A stretch of 26,793 nucleotides of DNA from JAEZFI01 sp044508215 (lineage in GTDB: Bacteria > Actinomycetota > Acidimicrobiia > Acidimicrobiales > Microtrichaceae). The position numbers and the translations under genes were made by a program. The DNA lies in assembly GCA_044508215.1 (NCBI GenBank), contig JBIQID010000026.1:1-26793 (forward strand), in the 5' to 3' direction. A model generated the notes under the pieces. The model did no database searches, was not told where the DNA came from, and saw only the letters and a program-made list of their open reading frames with translations. Positions 15,958 to 23,139 of the stretch are shown one piece after another. Numbering within the stretch: position 1 is the stretch's first letter; every line of letters starts with the position of its first letter.

Positions 15958-16905
15958 ATGACCGTCCACGCCTCCATCCTCGACATGATCGGGAACACGC
16001 CGCTCGTCGACGTGTCCCGGCTGTCGCCGAACCCCGACGTCCGGATCCTGGCGAAGATGGAGGGCCAGAACCCGGGTGGCTCGGTGAAGGACCGGATCGC
16101 ACGGCAGATGATCCTCGAGGCCGAGCGGGACGGGCGCCTGCAGCCGGGCTCGATGATCATGGAGCCGTCGTCGGGGAACACCGGCATCGCGCTGGCGATG
16201 ATCGCCCGCGACCGGGGCTACGGGATCACGATCCTCATGCCCGAGTCGGTGTCGATCGAACGTCGCCAGATGCTCGAGGTCTACGGGGCGAAGCTGGTCC
16301 TCACGCCGGGCGAGGAGGGCTCGAACGGCGCGGTGCGCCGCGCCGTGCAGCTCGCGGAGGAGCACCCCGAGTACGTGTTCCTCTACCAGTACGCGAACGA
16401 GGCGAACCCCCGCGCCCACTACGAGACGACGGGGCCCGAGATCTGGGCGGACGTTCCCGAGATCACGCACTTCGTGGCCGGCCTCGGGACCTCCGGCACG
16501 CTGCTCGGCGTGGGCCGGTACCTCAAGGAGCAGAACCCCGACGTGAAGGTGTTCGCGGTCGAGCCGCCGTCGGGTGAGCTCGTCGAGGGCCTGCGCTCGC
16601 TCGACGACGGCTACATCCCGCCGGTGTTCGAGAAGTGGAACGGCTGGGAGCTGCTCGACGGCAAGTCGATCGTGCGGCCGGTCGAGTCACTCGAGTGGAC
16701 CCGCAAGCTCGTGGGCGCCGGTGTCTTCGCCGGCATCTCGTCGGGCGCTGCCATGGCGGGTGCTGCGAAGCAGGCCGCCCGGATCGACTCGGGCACCATC
16801 GTGTTCGTCGTGTCGGACTACGGGTGGAAGTACCTCTCCACCGGGGCGTACACGGCGGACCTCGCCGAGGCCGCGGCCAACGCCGAGAAGATCATCTACT
16901 TCTAG
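15958..16905 (+). CDS. cysM: cysteine synthase, CysM (O-phosphoserine sulfhydrylase) type
   Basis: A 315-residue fold-type II PLP enzyme. Lys44 in GGSVKDR binds PLP; PSSGNTGIALA (70-80) binds the substrate carboxylate and GLGTSGTLLG (175-184) the PLP phosphate. It matches mycobacterial CysM rather than CysK: SIERRQMLEVYGAK, YQYANEANPRAHYETTGPE, ITHFVAGLGTSGTL and YGWKYLSTGAY. Arg213 in EGLRSLDDGY falls where Arg220 of M. tuberculosis CysM, the O-phosphoserine-binding residue, sits. This predicts use of O-phosphoserine and a protein-bound thiocarboxylate as sulfur donor. The neighbouring mec fits that pathway, but the carrier CysO must be encoded elsewhere. The ATG at 15958 is preferred over an in-frame GTG at 15919, which would add 13 unrelated residues. 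Confidence 0.92.
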   Translation: MTVHASILDMIGNTPLVDVSRLSPNPDVRILAKMEGQNPGGSVKDRIARQMILEAERDGRLQPGSMIMEPSSGNTGIALAMIARDRGYGITILMPESVSIERRQMLEVYGAKLVLTPGEEGSNGAVRRAVQLAEEHPEYVFLYQYANEANPRAHYETTGPEIWADVPEITHFVAGLGTSGTLLGVGRYLKEQNPDVKVFAVEPPSGELVEGLRSLDDGYIPPVFEKWNGWELLDGKSIVRPVESLEWTRKLVGAGVFAGISSGAAMAGAAKQAARIDSGTIVFVVSDYGWKYLSTGAYTADLAEAAANAEKIIYF

Positions 16906-16921
16906 GCCCGGACGCGAGGCC

Positions 16922-16958
16922 GTCCGCATCGGGGCGCACAGGTCGCCCGGATGCGGAC
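16922..16958. terminator. strong hairpin between convergent cysM and paralogue 1; copy 2 of a 37-base repeat
   Basis: GTCCGCATC (16922-16930) pairs with GATGCGGAC (16950-16958); after one G/G mismatch GGGCG (16932-16936) pairs with CGCCC (16944-16948), leaving a 7-base loop. The place between convergent genes suits a two-way terminator. The same 37-base frame appears at 3373-3409, so it may instead be a mobile or REP-like palindrome. No T-run follows. Confidence 0.55.
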
Positions 16959-16980
16959 AGGTCCGCGGGGTGTCAGCAGG

Positions 16981-18402
16981 TCAGCCGGCGTAGCTGCCGT
17001 CGACGGCGAAGCAGTACCACTGCGACTTCGTGCCGTCGGCGCAGGTCATGGTGGGCGGCGCCCAGGCCTTGATGTTGTCCGGCTTCACCAGGCCTCGGAG
17101 GAGGTCCTTGCCGTCGCCCTGGATGCCGAGCTCGCGCCACCCGGTGCGGGCCGTGGGGCTCGAGTCGAACACCCAGAAGGCCGAGGTGGGGCTGCTGTCG
17201 CCGAGGAACCAGCCGTAGTCCCGCAGCGCCACTGCGATCGTGCGAGCGGTCGAGCGGAGCTTGCCGGTGTACCCACGGCTGGTGAGCCAGGACTCGATCT
17301 GGGCGTCGGTGAGGTCGAGCGAGAAGCGGGCGCCTTCGGGCACCTGGTGGGCGAGCGCCTGCCCGTCGTAGTTGCCCTTCTCGAGCTGGCCGGCGGGGGC
17401 GATCGCCCCGCCGCAGCTGATGCCGATCAGGTGGCGCTGCGACGGTGCGCACTCCGGCCCGTCCATCGTGTTGGCCGAGTAGAAGTGCAGGGCGTGGCGG
17501 ATGCTGCCCGACTTCACCTGGTCGGGGGTGACCACCAGCTGTCCGATCGGCCAGCCGCCGCCCGTGGCGCCCGGGTAGTTGCCGGGCCAGGTGCGGGTGT
17601 CCACGGGACGGCCCTGCGGGTCGGTCACCTGGAAGGCCGATGCGGCACACAGCATCGTGTTCGGGTCGTAGCCCACACCGAGCGGTGCAGGAAGGTTCAC
17701 GAGGGAGCCGCCGATGATCGGGTCGCAGTGCAGGTTGTGGTTGACCTCGGTCTGGTGGTTCCACCACGACACGTTCCAGAAGCCCCACTCGTGGCCGGTC
17801 TGGCTGTCGCGCACGATCATGTAGCCGTCCTTGCCGCGCGACGGCACCCAGTCGATCGGGTTCCAGGGGAGCGCGGCGCTGGGGGCGATGTTGAAGATGC
17901 CGTTCCAGAGCGCAGCGTTCTTCCGCCGCACCTTCATCGTGGTGGTCGCGGTGGAGACGTCGTAGATCGGGATGCTGTAGTCGTTCCCGGCCGGGCCCAT
18001 CATCTCGGCGGTCCACCGGTCACCGCACGAGCCCCAGACGTCGCCGTACTGGCAGAGGCGGTCGGCCCACTCCTGGTTCCCGGGCTTCAGGGCGGAGACC
18101 GGGGTGTTCCAGACGGTCGAGAACCCGACGACGGGCGGTGTCGGCGGCGGGGTGGTGGTGGGGGGCGCGGTCGGCTCGGGAACGGGGCTCTCATCCGGGG
18201 TCCCGTCGTCCGGCGCGGTGGGCCCGCTCCCGGCTGCGCCCGGATCCGGGATCGATGGAGCCGGACGCACCGACGCCCGGTCGCCGACCTCCCCGGGCGA
18301 CGAATCGGACGCAGGGCTGGTCTGCGAACACGCGGCGACGAGCGCCATGCCGACGACGACGGCGGAGAGCCGGGCCCGGCGAGAGGTCCAACGGTGGGTC
18401 AT
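16981..18402 (-). CDS. secreted lipoprotein of an unnamed three-member family (paralogue 1)
   Basis: I do not recognise this 473-residue protein by name. It has a lipobox VAAC (Cys25), a Pro/Thr-rich linker to about residue 85, then a large conserved domain shared with the next two genes. Domain landmarks in order: VWNTPVSALKPG, ADRLC with SCGDRW, GNDYSIPIYD, GKDGYMIVRDSQTGHEWGFWNVSWWNHQTEVN, MLCAASAF, HALHFYSANTMDGPEC, APAGQLE, VPEGARFSLD, IAVALRDYGWFLGD and a C-terminal TC/YC pair. Many Trp, Gly and Cys suggest a beta-rich extracellular fold; a glycan-binding or glycan-cleaving role is a guess. The ATG at 18402 is chosen over 18414 because MTHRW matches the start MHHRR of paralogue 2. Confidence 0.75.
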   Translation of the reverse strand: MTHRWTSRRARLSAVVVGMALVAACSQTSPASDSSPGEVGDRASVRPAPSIPDPGAAGSGPTAPDDGTPDESPVPEPTAPPTTTPPPTPPVVGFSTVWNTPVSALKPGNQEWADRLCQYGDVWGSCGDRWTAEMMGPAGNDYSIPIYDVSTATTTMKVRRKNAALWNGIFNIAPSAALPWNPIDWVPSRGKDGYMIVRDSQTGHEWGFWNVSWWNHQTEVNHNLHCDPIIGGSLVNLPAPLGVGYDPNTMLCAASAFQVTDPQGRPVDTRTWPGNYPGATGGGWPIGQLVVTPDQVKSGSIRHALHFYSANTMDGPECAPSQRHLIGISCGGAIAPAGQLEKGNYDGQALAHQVPEGARFSLDLTDAQIESWLTSRGYTGKLRSTARTIAVALRDYGWFLGDSSPTSAFWVFDSSPTARTGWRELGIQGDGKDLLRGLVKPDNIKAWAPPTMTCADGTKSQWYCFAVDGSYAG

Positions 18403-18458
18403 GAACCGGACCATCGGTGGCCCGGTGCGTGACCTTGTGAAATTGCGCCTGCACGTAG

Positions 18459-18470
18459 GTCACATCACCT
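18459..18470 (-). promoter_or_regulatory. shared upstream element AGGTGATGTGAC (paralogue 1 copy)
   Basis: AGGTGATGTGAC reads toward paralogue 1, 57 bases before its ATG. The identical 12 bases occur at 19955-19966 reading toward paralogue 2, and in both cases they continue with a C/G-TA-C/G-GT pattern. An exact 12-base match before two related genes suggests a common regulator. Confidence 0.45.
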
Positions 18471-18482
18471 GAGGCAGGCGTC

Positions 18483-18523
18483 AGCTCCCCTACGGGACTG
18501 GGCCGGACGGCCCAGGCGGAGCT
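18483..18523 (-). terminator. two-part hairpin after paralogue 2
   Basis: Outer arms AGCTCC (18483-18488) and GGAGCT (18518-18523) enclose an inner perfect stem CTGGGCC (18498-18504) with GGCCCAG (18509-18515) over a four-base loop. It sits 17 bases past the stop of paralogue 2 and before the upstream element of paralogue 1, so the two genes are probably separate transcription units. Confidence 0.55.
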
Positions 18524-18539
18524 CCGGCGGAGGGTGGGA

Positions 18540-19841
18540 TCAGCGGTAGCTGCCGTCCACCGCCCGGCAGTACCACTGGGTGGTCGAGCCGTCGGAGCAC
18601 GTCATGGTCGGCGGCGCCCACGAGCGCAGGTTGTGCGGCCGCACGAGCCCGGCGAGGAGGTCCTTGCCGTCGCCCTCCACGCCCAGCTCCCGCCAGCCGT
18701 CTCTCGCCGTGGGGCTGGAGTCGAACACCCAGAACGCCGCGTTGGGCGAGCTGTCGCCGAGGAACCAGCCGTAGTCGCGGAGCGCCACTGCGACGGTGCG
18801 AGCGGTCTCCTTCTGGCGACCCCTGTAGCCGCGGGAGACGAGCCACGCCTCGATCTCGGCGTCGGTCACGTCGATCGAGAAGCGGGTGCCCTCGGGGACC
18901 TGGTGCGTGAGGGGCTGGCTGGTCGGCACGTGGGACTCGAGCTGGCCGGCGGGTGCGACGGCGCCCGCGCACGACTCGCCGATCAGGTGCCGCTCGGAGG
19001 GGGCGCACTCCCGGCCCTTCATGGTGTTGCCCGAGTAGAAGTGGAGCGCGTGCCGGATCGTGCCGGACGCGACCTGCTCGGGGGTCACCACCAGCTGCCC
19101 GAGGCTCCAACCGCCGCCGCTCGCGCCGGGGAAGTTGCCCCGCCAGGTGCGGGTGTCGACGGGGTTGCCTTCGGGATCCTCGACCCGGAACGCGGACGCC
19201 GCGCAGAGCATCGAGCCGCTGTCGAACCCGTGCCCGAGGGGCGGTGCGAGGTTCTCCCAGGTGCCGCCGACGATCGGGTCGCACCAGCGGCTGTTGTTCA
19301 CCTCGGTCTGGTGGTTCCACCACGACACGTTCCAAAAGCCCCACTCGTGGCCCGTGGCCGGGTCCCGCACGATCATGTAGGCGTCGTTGCCGAGCGACGG
19401 TCGCCAGCGGGACGGGTTCCATCCGACGGTGTCGGCGGGGGACACGTTGAAGATCCCTGGCCACACCTCCGAGTTCTTGCGCCGGATGGGAAGGCGGTGC
19501 GTCGCCTCCGAGGTGTCGTAGATGGGGATGCCGTAGTCGTTGCCCTCCGGCCCCATCATCTCCGTCTTCCACCGATCGCCACAGGAGCCCGAGTGGTCGC
19601 CGTAGCGGCAGAGCCGGTCGGCCCAGCGCGGGTCGCCTGGTTCCAACTGCGACACGGGGGTGGACCACACGCCGTTCGGAGAGGGCGGGGCCGGCACGTC
19701 GGGTGCCGGTCGCGCGGCAGGTGGTGCCTCGGGTGCGCTCGCCGGCGGCGGCGATGCCGGCTGACAGGCGGCCAGGACGACCGAGACGGCCAGGACGGTC
19801 GCGCTCACGACGAAGCGCGCGCGGTTGCGGCGGTGGTGCAT
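18540..19841 (-). CDS. secreted lipoprotein of an unnamed three-member family (paralogue 2)
   Basis: A 433-residue protein aligned with paralogue 1 almost throughout. The signal MHHRRNRARFVVSATVLAVSVVLAAC has lipobox LAAC (Cys26), and a shorter Pro/Ala linker follows. The domain repeats the family landmarks: VWSTPVSQLEPGDPRWADRLC, SCGDRW, EMMGPEGNDYGIPIYD, DAYMIVRDPATGHEWGFWNVSWWNHQTEVN, WCDPIVGG, MLCAASAF, HALHFYSGNTMKGREC, VPEGTRFSIDVTDAEIEAWL and CSDGSTTQWYCRAVDGSY. The ATG at 19841 is preferred because a purine-rich GGGAGAGAGAGCAAGAGCG leads into it. It is divergent from paralogue 3. Function unknown; the strong conservation of aromatic, Gly and Cys positions speaks for a real selected extracellular domain. 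Confidence 0.75.
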   Translation of the reverse strand: MHHRRNRARFVVSATVLAVSVVLAACQPASPPPASAPEAPPAARPAPDVPAPPSPNGVWSTPVSQLEPGDPRWADRLCRYGDHSGSCGDRWKTEMMGPEGNDYGIPIYDTSEATHRLPIRRKNSEVWPGIFNVSPADTVGWNPSRWRPSLGNDAYMIVRDPATGHEWGFWNVSWWNHQTEVNNSRWCDPIVGGTWENLAPPLGHGFDSGSMLCAASAFRVEDPEGNPVDTRTWRGNFPGASGGGWSLGQLVVTPEQVASGTIRHALHFYSGNTMKGRECAPSERHLIGESCAGAVAPAGQLESHVPTSQPLTHQVPEGTRFSIDVTDAEIEAWLVSRGYRGRQKETARTVAVALRDYGWFLGDSSPNAAFWVFDSSPTARDGWRELGVEGDGKDLLAGLVRPHNLRSWAPPTMTCSDGSTTQWYCRAVDGSYR

Positions 19842-19954
19842 CGCTCTTGCTCTCTCTCCCCTGAGAACGCGCACCGTGCGTGGTCGCCCGGGCGCTGCTC
19901 GTCCAATTCTTCACGAAACCGCAACAATTGGGCCGTCACGCAGGTGAGACCTAC

Positions 19955-19966
19955 GTCACATCACCT
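19955..19966 (-). promoter_or_regulatory. shared upstream element AGGTGATGTGAC (paralogue 2/3 copy)
   Basis: The element reads toward paralogue 2 on the minus strand, 114 bases before its ATG. Its AGGTG end is part of the left arm of the inverted repeat at 19962-20000. On the other arm a related sequence, CGAGGTGGTCACG, reads toward paralogue 3. Confidence 0.45.
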
Positions 19967-20000
19967 CGGGTCCGTGCAGGGCGTGCCCTGCCCCGAGGTG
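19962..20000. repeat. nested inverted repeat between paralogues 2 and 3
   Basis: Outer arms CACCTCGG (19962-19969) and CCGAGGTG (19993-20000) enclose inner arms GCAGGGC (19976-19982) and GCCCTGC (19985-19991) with only two bases in the middle. All 15 pairs are exact. It lies in the divergent 187-base gap, upstream of the likely -10 of paralogue 3, so it could be an operator or cruciform; as RNA it would also form a strong hairpin. Confidence 0.55.
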
Positions 20001-20015
20001 GTCACGCGCCGTCAG

Positions 20016-20021
20016 TAGCGT
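20016..20021 (+). promoter_or_regulatory. candidate -10 box (TAGCGT) for leaderless paralogue 3
   Basis: TAGCGT ends 7 bases before the GTG at 20029, the spacing expected for transcription starting at the start codon. No ribosome site is present in front of that GTG. Confidence 0.4.
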
Positions 20022-20028
20022 CGGGCGC

Positions 20029-21288
20029 GTGGAGCGGAGGAGGCGTTGGTGGCGGTGGTGGCCGGCTGCGGCCGCCGTGGCGGTGGTCGGCGGGCTCGTC
20101 GTCTACCTCTCGGCGGTGGACGTGGACGAGCCGCCCCCGCGTCCACCTGCACCGGCGCCGGAGCCTGGACCCACCGTCTGGACCACCCCCGTGGCCGGCC
20201 TCGAGCCGGGCGACCCGCGCTGGGTCGACCGCCTCATCCGCTGGGCCGACGTCTACGACGACGTGTCGGACTCGTGGTCGGCCGAGTTCGGGTTCGAGGA
20301 GGGCAACTCGTACTCCATCCCGATCTACGACGCTGCGGACGCGACCATGCAGGTGGAGGTCCGCCGCAAGACCACGTTCCCCGGCATCTTCAACATCGAG
20401 CGGGGTCGGACCGTTCCCTGGAACCCGGACTGGCGGCCGGCAGCGGGCAAGGACGCCTACATGGTCGTGCAGGACAGTCGGACCGGCCACGAGTGGGCGT
20501 TCTGGAACGTGTCGTGGTGGAGCCACCAGACCTCGGTGAACTCGAACCGGGCGTGCCTCAACCTGGCGAACCTGCCTCCGCCGGCGGGTGACGGCTACGA
20601 CCCCCGTTCGATGCTGTGCGCAGCGTCGGCGTTCCAGGTGCTCGATCCGGAGGGCCGGGCGGTCGACATGCGCACCTACGGCGGCAACTACCCGGGTGCG
20701 TCCGGCGCCGGCTGGAGCCTCAGCCCACTGCTCGTCACGCCCGAGGAGGTCGAGTCGGGCGCCATCGGCCACGCGCTCCACTTCTACTCCGCCAACACCA
20801 TGGACGGACCGGAGTGCGAGCCCGACGAGCGCCACCTGATCGGCGAGTCGTGCGGTGGAGCGGTGGCCCCCGCGGGACAGCTGGAGAAGCACGAGCCCGA
20901 CGGTCAACCCCTCGCCCAGCAGGTCCCGGAGGGCACGCGGTTCTCGATCGATGCCACGGACGCGGAGATCGAGGCGTGGCTCGACGACCGGGGGTACCGC
21001 GGTCGGTTGCGGGACACGGCACGCACCATCGCCGTGGCGCTGCGGGACTACGGGTGGTTCCTCGGCGACAGCTCGCCCAACGCGGCCTTCTGGACCTTCG
21101 CCGGAGCCGAGAACCGCGAGACCGCCAAGGGCTGGCGCCGCCTGGGCATCGAGGGGACCGGCAAGGACCTGTTGTCGGGTCTCGTCACGGAAGGGAACCT
21201 CAGGGTGTGGGCGCCGCCCACGATGACCTGCTCCGACGGGACCCGTTCGCAGTGGTACTGCTGGGCCGTCGACGGCAGCTACCCCTGA
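20029..21288 (+). CDS. membrane-anchored member of the unnamed three-member family (paralogue 3)
   Basis: The 419-residue protein has the same domain as its two neighbours but a different anchor: ERRRRWWRWWP followed by an uncleaved-looking helix (residues 12-28, AAAAVAVVGGLVVYLSA) with no lipobox Cys. A Pro-rich linker leads to VWTTPVAGLEPGDPRWVDRL. Landmarks kept are GNSYSIPIYD, KDAYMVVQDSRTGHEWAFWNVSWWSHQTSVN, MLCAASAF, HALHFYSANTMDGPEC, VPEGTRFSIDATDAEIEAWL, IAVALRDYGWFLGD and WYCWAVDGSY. The first Cys pair of the other two (ADRLC and SCGD) is replaced by VDRLI and VSDSW, and the DPIIGG segment is deleted. The start is GTG at 20029, likely leaderless. Function unknown. Confidence 0.75.
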   Translation: MERRRRWWRWWPAAAAVAVVGGLVVYLSAVDVDEPPPRPPAPAPEPGPTVWTTPVAGLEPGDPRWVDRLIRWADVYDDVSDSWSAEFGFEEGNSYSIPIYDAADATMQVEVRRKTTFPGIFNIERGRTVPWNPDWRPAAGKDAYMVVQDSRTGHEWAFWNVSWWSHQTSVNSNRACLNLANLPPPAGDGYDPRSMLCAASAFQVLDPEGRAVDMRTYGGNYPGASGAGWSLSPLLVTPEEVESGAIGHALHFYSANTMDGPECEPDERHLIGESCGGAVAPAGQLEKHEPDGQPLAQQVPEGTRFSIDATDAEIEAWLDDRGYRGRLRDTARTIAVALRDYGWFLGDSSPNAAFWTFAGAENRETAKGWRRLGIEGTGKDLLSGLVTEGNLRVWAPPTMTCSDGTRSQWYCWAVDGSYP

Positions 21289-21291
21289 CCC

Positions 21292-21326
21292 CGTCGGCCC
21301 ACCCCGCCCTCGTCCGGGCCGCGACG
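21292..21326. terminator. hairpin between convergent paralogue 3 and the TetR gene
   Basis: CGTCGGCCC (21292-21300) pairs with GGGCC (21316-21320) and, after a two-base bulge, with GACG (21323-21326). It fills the 39-base gap between two convergent stop codons. No T-run is present. Confidence 0.45.
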
Positions 21327-21327
21327 G

Positions 21328-21897
21328 TCAGCGGGTGAGCTCGACGCCGACGCCAGCGATCAGCACCTCGAGGCCACGCTCGAACGTCTCGTCGAGCTCC
21401 GACATCGGCAGACGGGGTGTCGATTCCACCATCACCGATCCCAGCAGGAACCGCACCACCACGCGGAACGTGGTCACCGCCGATCCCTCGTCGAACCCTG
21501 CTGCCACGAGGCGCGCCACGACGATCTCCGCCGTCCGGAGCATCGCAGCGGGCCGTTCTCGCCCGAGGAGCACCCGGAACGCCGCGGGGTGCCGCAGCGT
21601 CAGGGACCGGAAGGAGGCAGCCATGGTGCGGATCGCCGCATCCCACGGGACGGACTCGTCGGGGACCTCGAGCTGCGCCATCAGGTGCTCGGCGATGCCG
21701 TCGACCAGCTCGGCCTTGTCGGCGACGTGGTGGTAGAGCGACATCGGCGACACGCCCAGCCGTGACGCCAGACGTCGCATCGACAGCGCCTCGGCACCCT
21801 CGTCGTCGAGCAGCGCGACGGCTTCCGCGACGATGCGCCGGCGGGTGAGCCGCTCGGCGGCAGGCAGCGCCTCGCTGGCTGATCGTGGTGGGGGCAT
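21328..21897 (-). CDS. TetR/AcrR family transcriptional regulator
   Basis: A 189-residue repressor-type protein. The N-terminal helix-turn-helix is clear: LTRRRIVAEAVALLDDEGAEALSMRRLASRLGVSPMSLYHHVADKAELVDGIAEHL (about 17-72). The helical C-terminal domain (DAAIRTMAASFRSLTLRHPAAFRVLL and onward) would form the dimer and ligand pocket; its ligand is unknown. The ATG at 21897 is only 92 bases from the divergent diiron gene, and two palindromic GTAC-containing sites fill the gap. Autoregulation together with control of the diiron gene is the natural reading. Confidence 0.9.
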   Translation of the reverse strand: MPPPRSASEALPAAERLTRRRIVAEAVALLDDEGAEALSMRRLASRLGVSPMSLYHHVADKAELVDGIAEHLMAQLEVPDESVPWDAAIRTMAASFRSLTLRHPAAFRVLLGRERPAAMLRTAEIVVARLVAAGFDEGSAVTTFRVVVRFLLGSVMVESTPRLPMSELDETFERGLEVLIAGVGVELTR

Positions 21898-21904
21898 GGC
21901 GGCT

Positions 21905-21940
21905 GTACAGTGTACGACGTCCATTGCCGTACGGTGTACG
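21905..21940. promoter_or_regulatory. twin TetR operator-like sites
   Basis: GTACAGTGTACG (21905-21916) and GTACGGTGTACG (21929-21940) are direct copies 24 bases apart. Each holds GTAC, three bases, GTAC, so each is itself palindromic; the second extends to CCGTAC-GGT-GTACGG. Minus-strand TACACT (21909-21914), a possible -10 box for the tetR gene, lies inside the first site, so a bound repressor would block transcription. Confidence 0.6.
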
Positions 21941-21988
21941 GGAGCGTGGCGCTCCCGCCCCGGACGCTGCGGAGAAGAGGAGCCTGCG

Positions 21989-23131
21989 ATGTCCACCACC
22001 TCACCCGACCCCTCCACCGAGCGGGACATCGACACGGTGGTCGACGCCGACCCGGTCGAGGCGCTGCTCGCCCTCTACGACGAGCGCGAGATCGACGCCA
22101 TCGGCCACGAGGTGATGGCGAACGCTCCGCTGTACTTCACGTGGGACTACGAGCGCTCGCGCGCCGGCCTGTCGAAGCTCTACGAGAAGGCGAAGACCTC
22201 CCAGTGGAACGGCACGACCGACCTGCCGTGGGACACCGACGTGGACCAGGAGCTCGTCGCCCGCGACCTCGTGGCCGGCAGCATCGACCGCTTCAAGCAG
22301 CTGCAGGAGCTGCCCGGGTCGCCGTTCAAGAACTTCGGTGAGAAGGAGTGGCTGCAGGTCGGGATGGAGATGCAGACCTGGCAGCTCAGCCAGTTCCTCC
22401 ACGGCGAGCAGGGCGCCCTCATGTGCACCGGCATGATCACCGCCACCACGCCGTGGATCGACGCCAAGTACTACGCCGCCACGCAGGTCATGGACGAGGC
22501 CCGCCACGTCGAGGTGTTCGCCCGCTACCTCGACGAGAAGCTCAGCGGCACCTACCCGATGAACCCCAACCTCGGGACCCTCATCGACGACACGCTCGCC
22601 GATCCGAACTGGGACATCACCTACCTCGGCATGCAGATCATGATCGAGGGCCTCGCCCTCGCGGCGTTCGGGGCGATCCACATGGTGACCCCCGAGCCGC
22701 TCCTCAAGCAGCTGCTCCGCTACGTGATGAGCGACGAGGCGCGACATGTCGCGTTCGGCGTGCTGTCGCTGCAGGAGTACTACAAGGAGCTGTCGGCCTC
22801 CGAGCTGCGGTACCGCCAGGAGTTCGCCCTCGAGGCGGCGACGCGGCTCCGCAACCGGTTCTTCATGGTCGAGGTGTGGGAGCGCATGGGCGTCGACCAC
22901 GCCAAGGTCATCCGCCTGATGCACGACAACCCGCCTCCGGGCCAGACCGACTTCCAGCACCTGCTGTTCTCGAAGATCGTGCCGAACTGCAAGAAGCTCG
23001 GCCTGCTCGACGCTGGCGACGGCTGGCTGCGCCAGGGGTTCGAGAAGCTCGGCATCATCCAGTTCGAGAACTGGACCGACACCTCCGACGAGTACGAGGC
23101 GTTCGCCCTCGGCAACTCCGCCGCCTCCTGA
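21989..23131 (+). CDS. ferritin-like diiron protein, probable oxygenase
   Basis: The 380-residue helical protein has a complete four-helix diiron ligand set: Glu140 (HGEQGA), Glu170 and His173 (DEARHVEVF), Glu220 (MIEGLAL), and Glu250 and His253 (DEARHVAFG). This E/ExxH/E/ExxH arrangement is that of the ferritin-like superfamily, including AurF-type N-oxygenases, fatty-acid desaturases and R2-like oxidases; storage ferritins are shorter. The substrate cannot be inferred. The ATG at 21989 has AGAGGAG at good spacing. It diverges from a TetR gene with twin operators, so expression is probably induced by a small molecule. The murI start follows its stop by eight bases, so the two may be co-transcribed. 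Confidence 0.85.
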   Translation: MSTTSPDPSTERDIDTVVDADPVEALLALYDEREIDAIGHEVMANAPLYFTWDYERSRAGLSKLYEKAKTSQWNGTTDLPWDTDVDQELVARDLVAGSIDRFKQLQELPGSPFKNFGEKEWLQVGMEMQTWQLSQFLHGEQGALMCTGMITATTPWIDAKYYAATQVMDEARHVEVFARYLDEKLSGTYPMNPNLGTLIDDTLADPNWDITYLGMQIMIEGLALAAFGAIHMVTPEPLLKQLLRYVMSDEARHVAFGVLSLQEYYKELSASELRYRQEFALEAATRLRNRFFMVEVWERMGVDHAKVIRLMHDNPPPGQTDFQHLLFSKIVPNCKKLGLLDAGDGWLRQGFEKLGIIQFENWTDTSDEYEAFALGNSAAS

Positions 23132-23139
23132 ACGGCAGC

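Noticed and set aside
19943..19960. A CRP-like palindrome, GTGA with TCAC, between paralogues 2 and 3.
   Set aside because: The half-sites are separated by eight bases instead of the six of CRP-type sites, so the fit is poor.
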